From positions 310,001 through 374,000 of the forward strand of contig NZ_JAANAT010000004.1 in assembly GCF_011089895.1 (NCBI RefSeq): DNA of 64,000 nt, read 5' to 3'. The DNA comes from Mucilaginibacter inviolabilis (GTDB lineage Bacteria; Bacteroidota; Bacteroidia; Sphingobacteriales; Sphingobacteriaceae). A program made the position numbers and the translations under genes. Under the pieces are notes generated by a model, which worked only from the letters and a program-made list of their open reading frames with translations, made no database searches and was not told where the DNA came from. This document shows positions 1 to 8,441 of this stretch, one piece after another (position 1 is the stretch's first letter; each line of letters begins with the position of its first letter).

Positions 1-453
1 ATAACCCAATATAAAACCAGGGAAAAAACCGAATATATAATTTACAGGTAACAAAGCTTTAAACAAAAAGTAAAAGCCGGTAGCCAACGGGATGCTTAAT
101 GAAGGTGGCAATACTAATCGTTTGGCATCGCTGGGGTAATCATGATGTACGCCATGCATAATAAAATGCAGCCTTTGTGCCCATTTCCAGTTTTCGTTTG
201 GCTGGTAATGGAAAACAAAACGGTGCATAATGTATTCAACAATTGTCCAGATAAATAATCCGGCTAAAAACAGGCCGATATATAGTAAAAAACTAAGGCC
301 TGCTTCAAAAAAAGCCTCATAAGTACATACTAAAATAACGGGTACAAAAATATATAGGGGTACGGTGTAATGTACCTTTGATAAACCTTCTAAAAAGTCA
401 CTTTTAAACATTCTCACAGACTCCTGAGAATTGGAGACATAATTCTTTTTCAT
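1..453 (-). CDS. Fatty acid hydroxylase / sterol desaturase family protein (partial, C-terminus beyond window)
   Basis: The gene starts with ATG at 453 on the minus strand and runs off the window edge, so 151 residues are visible. Two hydrophobic segments (about residues 30-45 and 53-70) are followed by His clusters typical of the di-iron membrane hydroxylases: MHRFVFH, then HFIMHGVHHDYPSD, at about residues 76-115. This spacing resembles the fatty acid 2-hydroxylase branch (Scs7/FA2H type) and not carotene hydroxylase. It is the last visible gene of a minus-strand lipid locus that holds serine palmitoyltransferase, so hydroxylation of the acyl chain or long-chain base of ceramide is a reasonable inference. 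The family is clear; the substrate is inferred. Confidence 0.8.
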   Translation of the reverse strand, partial: MKKNYVSNSQESVRMFKSDFLEGLSKVHYTVPLYIFVPVILVCTYEAFFEAGLSFLLYIGLFLAGLFIWTIVEYIMHRFVFHYQPNENWKWAQRLHFIMHGVHHDYPSDAKRLVLPPSLSIPLATGFYFLFKALLPVNYIFGFFPGFILGY

Positions 454-607
454 AGCATATCAGGTTTTAAAATTTTGACGATTTCTCTGCCTGTTATTGT
501 CTTTTTAATAATATATAAGTTAGTAAAACCTAACCGGGTTCAATTTTAATAAAGAATTTACTAATTCGTAAAACCTTTATTTAAAGGTTACGAAGATATG
601 ATATTTT

Positions 608-722
608 AATTATTGAATTACTGAGTTATTGAATTAGTGATTTCTCTGGATTTTAACTAACCTAATCGCTAACGTAGTCACTTGAACGTTTTTTAATTCA
701 GTAACCCGATAATTCAATGATT
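608..722. repeat. Imperfect long inverted repeat
   Basis: The left arm at 608-637 (words TTGAATTACTGAG and TTATTGAATTAG) pairs imperfectly with the right arm at 692-722 (TTCAGTAACCCGATAATTC). It separates the phosphatidyltransferase gene from the hydroxylase gene, and its right arm touches the stop codon of the former. It may act as a terminator or be a decayed mobile repeat. Confidence 0.55.
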
Positions 723-1440
723 AGTTGTTTTTCTCAGCCTCAATTAAAGCTCTTTTAGCCTCTCTTAACCTGTTAAACGCAGTAATATTAGTAAGCACGG
801 CCAATATTACCAATGGAATGGTGAATATGGATATGGTTTCAAAAACGTGAAACTTAATACCGGGTATAAATAATTTATAGTTACCGCCAATGTACTGCGC
901 TACTATACCACTTAAAGCTGCACATAAACCAATGGTTACCACACGCTCAGGTCTTTGCATTAAGCCTCCTTTAACCTCTACGCCTAAGCCTTCGGCACGA
1001 GCCCGAACATAACTAACCATCATAGAACCTATCAGGGCAATGAAGGCAGCAATAGAACTCACAAAATAATGATGGGCAACCAGATAGTAACAGATACCCA
1101 GGAACATAATCAGCTCACTGTAACGATCCAGCACCGAATCATACAAAGCGCCAAAGGTTGATTTCATATTGCCCAGGCGGGCTACCTGCCCGTCGAGCAT
1201 GTCAAACAAACCTGCGAACAAGATTAAACCTCCGGCCCAGCCCACATAACTCAAATCGCCACGGTTACCCTCTTCGGCGCCTAATATAAATATGGCGGCT
1301 ACGCCTACATTTAGTACAAAACCAATTGAAGTAACTGCATTTGGGGTTAACCCAACTTTGATAAGAATTTTTACAAAGGGATCAATAACCTTGTAAATAC
1401 CTAATTGTAGGTTTGTTCTTATTGATGTTTGCTGTTCCAT
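721..1440 (-). CDS. CDP-alcohol phosphatidyltransferase (candidate inositol lipid synthase)
   Basis: This 239-residue integral membrane enzyme carries the family signature DG-x2-AR-x8-G-x3-D-x3-D at about residues 83-105 (DGQVARLG, then GALYDSVLD). The signature binds the CDP-diacylglycerol head and Mg2+. Five or six hydrophobic segments follow the usual pattern. The ATG at 1440 is chosen because the longer reading frame could only begin with TTG at 1467. The gene starts 29 bases after the DUF5686 gene and probably shares its transcript. With myo-inositol-1-phosphate synthase three genes upstream, inositol-1-phosphate is the likely acceptor, giving phosphatidylinositol phosphate or an inositol phosphoceramide-type product. 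Phosphatidylglycerophosphate or archaetidyl-type specificity cannot be excluded by eye. Confidence 0.85.
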   Translation of the reverse strand: MEQQTSIRTNLQLGIYKVIDPFVKILIKVGLTPNAVTSIGFVLNVGVAAIFILGAEEGNRGDLSYVGWAGGLILFAGLFDMLDGQVARLGNMKSTFGALYDSVLDRYSELIMFLGICYYLVAHHYFVSSIAAFIALIGSMMVSYVRARAEGLGVEVKGGLMQRPERVVTIGLCAALSGIVAQYIGGNYKLFIPGIKFHVFETISIFTIPLVILAVLTNITAFNRLREAKRALIEAEKNN

Positions 1441-1469
1441 TTTCTTTGTAATTATTTTGCTATACAAAA

Positions 1470-4031
1470 TTAAAAATCAAATTTAACACGTACACGGATA
1501 CCATCACGCGGTACATCGGGGTGATCCAGATAATTAAATCGCCTTACGTAATCAACCCGTATAAATTTAAATATATTTTCGACACCAACACTACCTTCCA
1601 CATAAGGTGTTTTACCCAGGGCATAAGTGATTGGTAAGCCATTAGCATCAATCGGTAACTGGTATAATGACGGATGAATGTTTGGATTGTTTTTATCGCT
1701 GATGCCACCGTACAATACTTTTGCCGAAAAAGTCTCACGCCATTTTAATTTCCGCAGCAACGGTATTTTATTGAAAAAGAAACCGCTAAAGTGATGATCT
1801 ATCCGGAAGCTTGCGTATCTGTCACTGGCAAACTCCAAAAAGTTCATCAGGTTATAAGAATCGATATCATAAGCATAAGTCTGGTTGGCCTGGTGGATGG
1901 TTAATAACGGGAACGGTACCTGTCCGAATATTTTACCAGCCGAGATATTCAAGTCTGAATAACCCAATTGCGACAGATATAAACGTTTGTCTATCCTGAA
2001 ATCAAGTTTCTGATAGTTATACTCCCCATTAAACAAACCTTTAACACCCGAGGCATAATCCAATTCAATAGCGGGATAAGGATTAGGAATTGGTACACGG
2101 TAAATTTTACCCTGATAAAACTCCTCATGTGGCGCCCAGCGGATACTTCCGGTAAGTTCGGTAGTGGTTAAAGAGTGTACCACATTGGGCTGTCCATCAA
2201 CAATATTGTTGAAATATAATGAACCGGCCGGCATCTGTTTCCAGTTTTTAAAGCCTCCTGCAAAGGATAAGTGATTCTCCAGCTCGTGCACATAATCCAG
2301 GCGATAAAAATCATTATACAGGTATTTATCATTTGTACCCCGTTTAAAGGATAGCAAAAAGTTATCTTCCTGTACAAACTGAAGGTTTGCACCCGGTATT
2401 TTAGTGTCTTTCTGATAACTTGCCCTGATGTAATTTTGCGGGAATTTATAAATAGACTTATTGTTAAGCGAATACGTGGCACTTAAAAAGTATTTCCATT
2501 GCTTATCCTTAAAACCATAAGCGGCGTAGGTTTCAAAGTAATAGCGCTTGCTTAACTCCGGCGTGGTACGACCACCAAGCCGCAGGCGTAAACCTTCAAC
2601 CGGGTTAAAGCTATAGAAGGTATTGGCTGGGCCGATCTCAAATTTGCCAAAACCTTTATAACCTGCAAGCAACAGAGTAGCAATATCTACCGTACGCTTA
2701 TATGATGGCATGTTCCTTAAGCTATCTACATTCTTGTAAACTTTGGATTCTGCCTTTGTTAAAGTATCCAGGCGGTTATGCTCCCAGAATGAGGCTGGTC
2801 GGGTTTTAGCTTCGTCTGCCGATTCTTCTGATTGTTTTGTATAAGCCGTATCAGGTAGGGGATGATTCACCACATAATTTCCGTACGTAATGGTTCGCAT
2901 ACCCAGCAATCCGCTTTTACCCTCTTTTTTGGTGGCGCCAAACTCGGCTATGGTATTGCTCCGGCTCAGGTGGTAACGGTTGTCGGGGTTTTGTTCAAAA
3001 TCCAGGTCAACCTCCATCGAACGTATAAAGTTGATGTTAATGTGTTTGTTAATCTTCAATACCGCTTTTTGTACCGCATAATTACCATCAAGGGTAATAT
3101 ATATCATCCCTTCAAAAAGTACGTCGTTATCGTTTCGGGGAGTAAAGCTTAACTCAACCAATTTCTGGTTCTTGGCATCGGTAATGGTATCGGTAATGAA
3201 AAACTTGTAATAATTTGGCGAGTTATTGGATATCGGACTTAAAAACTGACTGGTGATCAAGAATATATCATTGCCATAAATATCAACGTTGTTGTATAGG
3301 TGCTTAAAATATTGTTTAACACCTTCATTATCAACTGCCGGACCGAAGTTTACACCACGTTGGCCCAAAATAACTTCGCGTTTCTTTTCGGGGTTTTTGC
3401 GGTAGTAATTCTGTGATAATTTTTCATCGAGATAAACCGGCAATATTGATTTTCCAGGTAAGATGGTACTGTCCCGGTTATCGATGATGAATTTATATTT
3501 TTTGAAGAACTTCCTGTCTGAAAATGCTGCTGATACGTTGATGAACCCGAACATCATTTTATCATATTCGCGGTATTCTACGTAGTCATAAGCCTCGGGG
3601 CGGTTTTTAGGTTTGTTTTCAATAACCTTGCGTATCAACTCTACAGCAGGATTATCTTTGTTACGATATTTAGGTTTTTTTCCCGATTTGATAACCACTT
3701 CGTTCAATTGCTTGGCCGAAGGAAAAAGCTTTACATTGATGACCTGCTCTTTGCCCGGCTCCACAGGTAAAAAAGCATCTTTATAACCTAAAAAGGAAAT
3801 TTTTATTTGCTTAAGTGTAGCGTTTGTGGTCGAAAGTCGGTATTTACCATTATTATCGGTTGCTACACCGGTTGTAGTGCCTGTAAACGAAACCACAACA
3901 TAGGGGAGTGTTTGTTTATTACTGGCATCTGTAACCGTACCGGTTATAACAGTAGTTTGCGCAAATAATGATGAAGCAGAAAAAAAGAGTATTAAAAGAA
4001 ATAAACTTTTATAAAAATTTTTAAAATCCAT
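1470..4031 (-). CDS. DUF5686 outer-membrane protein with carboxypeptidase-regulatory-like domain
   Basis: About 853 residues starting at ATG 4031; the longer frame to 4100 begins with TTG and would bury the signal peptide. The N-terminus is a signal peptide ending near SSLFAQ. It is followed by a CarboxypepD_reg-like beta-sandwich (about residues 28-115, TVITGTVTDASNKQTLPYV) of the kind that precedes Bacteroidota outer-membrane barrels. The rest matches the DUF5686 family, with alternating strands and a C-terminus ending in Phe (RVRVKFDF), as in beta-barrel proteins. The biochemical function is unknown. It lies between the inositol synthase and the phosphatidyltransferase genes on the same strand, so a part in envelope lipid handling is possible but unproven. 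Confidence 0.8.
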   Translation of the reverse strand: MDFKNFYKSLFLLILFFSASSLFAQTTVITGTVTDASNKQTLPYVVVSFTGTTTGVATDNNGKYRLSTTNATLKQIKISFLGYKDAFLPVEPGKEQVINVKLFPSAKQLNEVVIKSGKKPKYRNKDNPAVELIRKVIENKPKNRPEAYDYVEYREYDKMMFGFINVSAAFSDRKFFKKYKFIIDNRDSTILPGKSILPVYLDEKLSQNYYRKNPEKKREVILGQRGVNFGPAVDNEGVKQYFKHLYNNVDIYGNDIFLITSQFLSPISNNSPNYYKFFITDTITDAKNQKLVELSFTPRNDNDVLFEGMIYITLDGNYAVQKAVLKINKHININFIRSMEVDLDFEQNPDNRYHLSRSNTIAEFGATKKEGKSGLLGMRTITYGNYVVNHPLPDTAYTKQSEESADEAKTRPASFWEHNRLDTLTKAESKVYKNVDSLRNMPSYKRTVDIATLLLAGYKGFGKFEIGPANTFYSFNPVEGLRLRLGGRTTPELSKRYYFETYAAYGFKDKQWKYFLSATYSLNNKSIYKFPQNYIRASYQKDTKIPGANLQFVQEDNFLLSFKRGTNDKYLYNDFYRLDYVHELENHLSFAGGFKNWKQMPAGSLYFNNIVDGQPNVVHSLTTTELTGSIRWAPHEEFYQGKIYRVPIPNPYPAIELDYASGVKGLFNGEYNYQKLDFRIDKRLYLSQLGYSDLNISAGKIFGQVPFPLLTIHQANQTYAYDIDSYNLMNFLEFASDRYASFRIDHHFSGFFFNKIPLLRKLKWRETFSAKVLYGGISDKNNPNIHPSLYQLPIDANGLPITYALGKTPYVEGSVGVENIFKFIRVDYVRRFNYLDHPDVPRDGIRVRVKFDF

Positions 4032-4611
4032 GTACTTTATGCAATTATGCAAATACAAACTCTTTGTTTTATCTCCAATCCCCCTTATTATCTGTGACAA
4101 ACTATTTGCGTCATTTATGGTGATGCGAACAGCTAATTATTATTTAAAAGCACAAATCGTCGTAACTAATATCAATTAAACCGATATTTCTTTACCTCCT
4201 GTATAACGGCAGAAATAGTTTACCAAAAGCTTATTTTGCATTGGCGTAGCTATCCCATTAGCTTGTAATTGCGCTTCAAAGGTAGAAAAATTTATTACAG
4301 ACTAATGTGGTCAAAAAGTCAAATATTCCCTGCGGAAAGCGTTTAAACCACGTTTATCTGTTAAATATTACCCTTAAATTATATTACACTGAAAACGGCA
4401 CTATGCCTTATATATTATGAACTGTTGATGAACTGTTTGCTTTATACTTTACCTAAAGTATTGAATTTTAAATTGCTTTGAAACCATCAGGTGTTTTTGT
4501 TATCAGATTTAACAAAGTTTAACAACCTGCGAACAAATATTTACATAATCAATAAATCAGAGCTTTATGTATTAGAGATAAATGATCAGTTAACCTGCGA
4601 CAATTATAAGC
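4032..4611. other. Intergenic region upstream of the DUF5686 gene
   Basis: No protein of convincing length is encoded here. A possible minus-strand -7 promoter element (TACCTTTG) lies at 4277-4284 with no clear -33 partner. It could start a long leader for the DUF5686-phosphatidyltransferase transcript, or a 21-codon reading frame just downstream of it. The rest is AT-rich with no recognised RNA gene. Confidence 0.35.
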
Positions 4612-4660
4612 AAAAAAATAACCAGTTGTATACAGCTTTGGCCGTAAAACAACCGGTTAT
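4612..4660 (-). terminator. Rho-independent terminator of the inositol synthase gene
   Basis: On the minus strand, ATAACCGGTTGT pairs with ACAACTGGTTAT (4649-4660 with 4618-4629, one G-U type mismatch). A run of seven T residues follows (4612-4618). It lies 23 bases after the stop codon of the synthase. Confidence 0.75.
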
Positions 4661-4682
4661 ATAGGAATTTGTTTAGCTGGTT

Positions 4683-6005
4683 TTATGCTTCGGCGTAAGC
4701 CTCTTCATAATAATCTAAACCCAGATGAGTTATGAGATCTTCACCCATCATGTAACGCAAAGTGTTTTCTAGCTTGATGAGCTGTTTAAATATATCGTTC
4801 TCCGGACGAAGGCCTTCGGCTGTTTGAGGCGATTTCAGATAAAACGACAACCATTCCTGGATACCGCTCATATTGGCTCTTTTTGCCAGATCACAGAATA
4901 AAGCGAGGTCAAGGGCGATAGGGGCAGCCAGGATAGAATCGCGGCAAAGGAAGTTAATCTTGATTTGCATTTTGTAACCTAACCAACCAAAAATATCAAT
5001 ATTATCCCAGCTTTCTTTGTTATCACCGTGCGGAGGGTAGTAGTTAATACGGATTTTGTGATAGATCTCGCCGTAAAGCTCCTTGTTTTCTTCAGGTTTA
5101 AAAATATCTTCCAGAACACCTAATTTAGATACCTCTTTGGTTTTAAAGTTATCCGGATCATCCAGTACCAAACCATCGCGGTTACCTAATATATTGGTGG
5201 AAAACCAACCGTGTACGCCCAATGAACGTGCAGCCAGGCCAGGAGCCAGGATAGTTTTCATTAAAGTTTGTCCGGTTTTGAAATCTTTACCGGCAATTGG
5301 GGTTTGAGTTTCTTTTGAAAGTTCAATTAACGCGGGGATATCAACTGTTAGGTTAGGAGCTCCATTAGCAAATGGTACACCTAGTTTTAAAGCCGCGTAT
5401 GCATAGATCATACTCGGCGCAATCAATTTATCATCGTCAAGCAAAGCTTGCTCAAAAGCAGCCAGTGTTTGGTGTATAGCTGATGCCTCATAATAAATTT
5501 CGGTAGAACCACACCAAACCAGAACAACTCTGTCCAGCCCGTTTTGCTCTTTGAAGTTTTTGATATCTTCCATAACCTGTTGAGCGAGTTCATAACGGGT
5601 ACCTTGTTTTACGTGTGTGCCGTTCAGATTTTTAGCGTAGTTTTTATCAAATGCCGCTTTCATTGGTTTAATGGATTCCAACTCAGATTTTACAGAGTTT
5701 AGTAATCCCAGCTCCAGAACTTTGGCATTTGCTGCAGCTTCATAAACGTTATCTTCATAAACATCCCATCCGCCAAAAACTACATCTCCCAGATTGGCCA
5801 ATGGTACAAAATCTTTGATTTTAGGATTACGGTTCTCCGTTCTTTTACCTAAACGAATATGGCCCATTTGGGTAAGTGAACCTATGGGTTGTGAGATACC
5901 TTTTTTTACTGCTTCAACACCGGCAATCAGTGTAGTGGCCACAGCTCCTAAACCTGGGATAAGGATACCCAGTTTGCCTTCGGCGGGTGAAATTTTCATT
6001 TTCAT
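4683..6005 (-). CDS. myo-inositol-1-phosphate synthase
   Basis: This 440-residue enzyme converts glucose 6-phosphate to 1L-myo-inositol 1-phosphate using tightly bound NAD. The N-terminal Rossmann motif is GLGAVATTLIAG (about residues 16-27). Family blocks visible include GGWDVYEDN, VLVWCGSTE, SMIYAYAALKLGVPFANG, the catalytic region GKDFKTGQTLMKTILAP, and NILGNRDGLVLDDPDNF. The length is typical of the prokaryotic form. It is preceded by two LacI-type palindromes and followed by its own terminator, so it is probably a separately controlled unit inside the lipid locus. The product would feed the CDP-alcohol phosphatidyltransferase encoded downstream. Confidence 0.93.
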   Translation of the reverse strand: MKMKISPAEGKLGILIPGLGAVATTLIAGVEAVKKGISQPIGSLTQMGHIRLGKRTENRNPKIKDFVPLANLGDVVFGGWDVYEDNVYEAAANAKVLELGLLNSVKSELESIKPMKAAFDKNYAKNLNGTHVKQGTRYELAQQVMEDIKNFKEQNGLDRVVLVWCGSTEIYYEASAIHQTLAAFEQALLDDDKLIAPSMIYAYAALKLGVPFANGAPNLTVDIPALIELSKETQTPIAGKDFKTGQTLMKTILAPGLAARSLGVHGWFSTNILGNRDGLVLDDPDNFKTKEVSKLGVLEDIFKPEENKELYGEIYHKIRINYYPPHGDNKESWDNIDIFGWLGYKMQIKINFLCRDSILAAPIALDLALFCDLAKRANMSGIQEWLSFYLKSPQTAEGLRPENDIFKQLIKLENTLRYMMGEDLITHLGLDYYEEAYAEA

Positions 6006-6080
6006 TGACTTATTTATTATTAATTAGTAGGGTAAGGCATGATTAGCTTAATTCCCTGGTTTTTACTCTTTTTTTATTGT

Positions 6081-6116
6081 TTTTGGTGTTACTTAAACGT
6101 TTAAGTAACACCAAAA
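6081..6116. promoter_or_regulatory. 36-bp perfect palindrome, candidate LacI-family operator (site 1)
   Basis: Each half is TTTTGGTGTTACTTAAAC, mirrored exactly around a central CG. The core ACTTAAACGTTTAAGT has the AAACGTTT centre typical of LacI/GalR-family operators. It lies 75 bases upstream of the inositol synthase start. It is not followed by a T-run on the minus strand, so an operator fits better than a terminator. Confidence 0.65.
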
Positions 6117-6153
6117 GATGTTAATTATTCTTTTATATCTTCCATATCTAAAA

Positions 6154-6175
6154 ATAACTTAAACGTTTAAGTTAT
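6154..6175. promoter_or_regulatory. 22-bp perfect palindrome, candidate LacI-family operator (site 2)
   Basis: The half-site ATAACTTAAAC is mirrored exactly and shares the 16-bp core ACTTAAACGTTTAAGT with site 1. The two centres are 66 bp apart, a distance at which one repressor could bridge both sites. No LacI-type regulator gene is present in the window. Confidence 0.65.
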
Positions 6176-6233
6176 AGTATAAAAACAACGGAATTTTTAC
6201 ATTCATTGTTAATAAATTATTTAATTGTTGATA

Positions 6234-7220
6234 TCAAAGCCACTTGTTGGCTTTATACCAGGTTAGTGTTTCGGTTAAACCCGTTTTTAGATTATAAGCC
6301 GGATAAAAACCCAGATCTGATTTTGCACTTTCGTTGTCGCAATACCAGTTTACGGCCATAAGCTCATCTATCTTTTCGATATTCACTACGGCTGCTTTAT
6401 TTCTCAAAGAACTTACTTTTTCTGATATGGCTGCTATTATTTTTACAAAATTTACAGGCAAATGAAATTTAAAGGTAGTTATACGCAAAATCTCTTTGGT
6501 CAGGTTGCCTAACTCGTATTTGTCATAAAAGTTCCCGTCGCTCAGGTTATAGGTTTGATGATTACCACCATATAAGGCTTTTATGGCGGCCTTAGCTACA
6601 TCTTTTACGTAGATAAAACTTAGCTTTTGCTGGGCTTTGCCAATATAGGGTTCAAGTCCCTTTACTACTTGTTTAAAAAAAATAAATATACCAGTATCCC
6701 TTGGTCCGTAAACTGCGGTAGGGCGTAGTACAGTATAATTTAAATTTTCAACAGTTCTTAACTGTTCCTCGGCCAATAATTTGCTGCGACCGTAAGCCGT
6801 TACCGGGGCGGGGGGAGTGGTTTCGGTTATGATGCCGGTTAATGTATTAAGCGGACCAATGGCAGCCAAACTACCTATCAACACAAACTTTTGTAAGCCA
6901 GTACAAACATCGGCTGCTGCCGTTGCCAGGTGGTGTGTATAAGTAGCGTTGATATGATTGTATTCGGCTTGCGAGCGGGCAGAGGTAACGCCAGCTGCAT
7001 GAATGATGTAATCGGGCTTAATATCGGTAAGCTGCTGTTTTAGCGTAGAAATGTCTTTATAACTGAGCTGTACATAACTGATAGGAAAGTGTTTTAGGTG
7101 ATCAATATTACTGGTTTTGCGCACTGCTGCATAAACCTCCAAATCATTTTGTAACGCTTCCTCAATTAAGTGATATCCAACAAAACCACTTGCACCGGTT
7201 ATTAAAACCCGTTGTTTCAT
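6234..7220 (-). CDS. NAD-dependent epimerase/dehydratase family reductase, candidate CerR (ceramide pathway)
   Basis: This 328-residue extended short-chain dehydrogenase has the N-terminal dinucleotide motif GASGFVGYHL (residues 8-17) and the catalytic Tyr-Lys pair in TAYGRSKLL (about residues 141-149). Its start overlaps the stop of the GNAT-fold gene by four bases (ATGA), so the two are translationally coupled. In Caulobacter the reductase CerR of this family acts after acylation of 3-ketosphinganine. The coupling here to a probable ceramide synthase, downstream of serine palmitoyltransferase, supports the same role. A nucleotide-sugar epimerase is the main alternative but fits the context less well. 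Confidence 0.65.
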   Translation of the reverse strand: MKQRVLITGASGFVGYHLIEEALQNDLEVYAAVRKTSNIDHLKHFPISYVQLSYKDISTLKQQLTDIKPDYIIHAAGVTSARSQAEYNHINATYTHHLATAAADVCTGLQKFVLIGSLAAIGPLNTLTGIITETTPPAPVTAYGRSKLLAEEQLRTVENLNYTVLRPTAVYGPRDTGIFIFFKQVVKGLEPYIGKAQQKLSFIYVKDVAKAAIKALYGGNHQTYNLSDGNFYDKYELGNLTKEILRITTFKFHLPVNFVKIIAAISEKVSSLRNKAAVVNIEKIDELMAVNWYCDNESAKSDLGFYPAYNLKTGLTETLTWYKANKWL

Positions 7221-8335
7221 ATGGCCTTTTCGTATAGCCTGTATTTTTTATACGGGTTGCCATTTATAGCTTCTATGGCACGGTTCACCATATCGTTGTG
7301 CTCCAGGGTCCAGCCGGCTTCGGCCTGTTTCATGCCTTTGCGTTTGTATTCTTTGATAATGGTACCATATAAACAGGCTTCAATCCCCATTTTACGATAG
7401 CCCTCAATAACGCCGAGCGCGTATATGCGCAAACTCTGTATTTTCTTTCGGCCAAAGAGCAATTTGAAAATGCCTGTTGGCAACAAACGGCCGCGTTTAA
7501 TTTTCTTAAATATTTCGTTGTAATTGGGCAGAGCCAACCCAAAGGCAACTATTTTTCCTTCCTGTTCAGCAACCAGCACAAAATCCGGATCGAGTATTAG
7601 TTTAAGATCCTTTGCTAGGTAATCATATTCATCATCACTTAAAGGAACAAATCCTTCGTTATGATCCCAGGCCGAGTTATAAACTTCACGTAGTTTTACA
7701 GCTTCCTCTTTAAACTTTTTCATGTTTAATGTACGGATTACGATATTACTGCGCTTTAAACGCTCTTCTAACGCGTTTAATAAACGTACTGATTTATCGT
7801 CGTAACTTTTATCGTCCCAGTGCCAGGCAATCAAATCGGCATTTTTAGTAAAACCAAACCCGTCTATCAAATCAGTATAGTAGGGAGCATTATAGGTTTG
7901 CATCAAAAACGGCGGACTGTCAAAGCCTTCTATTAATAAACCGCAGGGTTCGTTGGTTGAAAAATTAACAGGGCCTATCAATTTTTCGGTTACTCCTTTT
8001 TGTTTAAGCCAATCGGTAACGGTATTAAAAAGTGTTGTTGCTACCTCTTTGTTATTAATGCAATCAAAAAAGCCAAAAAAACCATCGTTGGTACTATTGA
8101 ACTTATTGTGTGCATTATTGAGTATAGCTGCAATGCGACCCACAATCTTATCACCATCATAAGCTAAAAAGGTTTGTACCTGATTATGCTTATGAAAAGG
8201 GTGTATGGTTAATAAGTCGCGCTGAGCTATGAACAATTCCGGGACGTAGTTTGGATCGTCCTGATACAAATCATGTGGAAAATCAATAAATGAAGCTAAT
8301 TCTTTTTTCGAATTAACAGTTACAATTTTTATCAT
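7217..8335 (-). CDS. GNAT-superfamily acyltransferase-like protein, candidate bacterial ceramide synthase
   Basis: A soluble protein of 372 residues. It has an N-terminal acyltransferase-like half (DPNYVPEL, FLAYDGDKIVGRIAA) and a C-terminal GNAT-like core (FVLVAEQEGKIVAFGLALP, then IYALGVIEGYRKMGIEACLY). GNAT double-domain proteins of this kind include bCerS, which acylates 3-ketosphinganine in bacteria. The gene follows serine palmitoyltransferase and overlaps the candidate CerR gene by four bases, which mirrors the biosynthetic order condensation, acylation, reduction. The family assignment is by eye and the enzymatic role is inferred from context. Confidence 0.6.
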   Translation of the reverse strand: MIKIVTVNSKKELASFIDFPHDLYQDDPNYVPELFIAQRDLLTIHPFHKHNQVQTFLAYDGDKIVGRIAAILNNAHNKFNSTNDGFFGFFDCINNKEVATTLFNTVTDWLKQKGVTEKLIGPVNFSTNEPCGLLIEGFDSPPFLMQTYNAPYYTDLIDGFGFTKNADLIAWHWDDKSYDDKSVRLLNALEERLKRSNIVIRTLNMKKFKEEAVKLREVYNSAWDHNEGFVPLSDDEYDYLAKDLKLILDPDFVLVAEQEGKIVAFGLALPNYNEIFKKIKRGRLLPTGIFKLLFGRKKIQSLRIYALGVIEGYRKMGIEACLYGTIIKEYKRKGMKQAEAGWTLEHNDMVNRAIEAINGNPYKKYRLYEKAI

Positions 8336-8378
8336 GAGTGGTATTTATAAAATTGTTGTGTAAGGCATAAAATATGAA

Positions 8379-8431
8379 ACGCCCGTGTGCAGAAGCTTGT
8401 TTTGATAAAAAAGCTATGAGCACACGGACGT
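8379..8431 (-). terminator. Hairpin between the serine palmitoyltransferase and ceramide synthase genes
   Basis: The arms at 8379-8390 (ACGCCCGTGTGC) and 8420-8431 (GCACACGGACGT) pair with one mismatch. An inner AAGCTT/AAAGCT pairing sits in the loop. On the minus strand the T-run after the stem is short, so termination of the upstream gene may be partial. Confidence 0.5.
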
Positions 8432-8441
8432 TTTTGTTTAT

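Noticed and set aside
4101..4330. Small minus-strand gene of about 21-41 codons after TACCTTTG at 4277-4284
   Set aside because: A short frame with ATG exists, but there is no clear -33 element, homology or codon signal to support it.
6081..6116. Terminator of the upstream reductase gene
   Set aside because: On the minus strand the hairpin is followed by an A-rich run and not by T residues, and a second copy of its core lies 66 bp away, which fits operators better.
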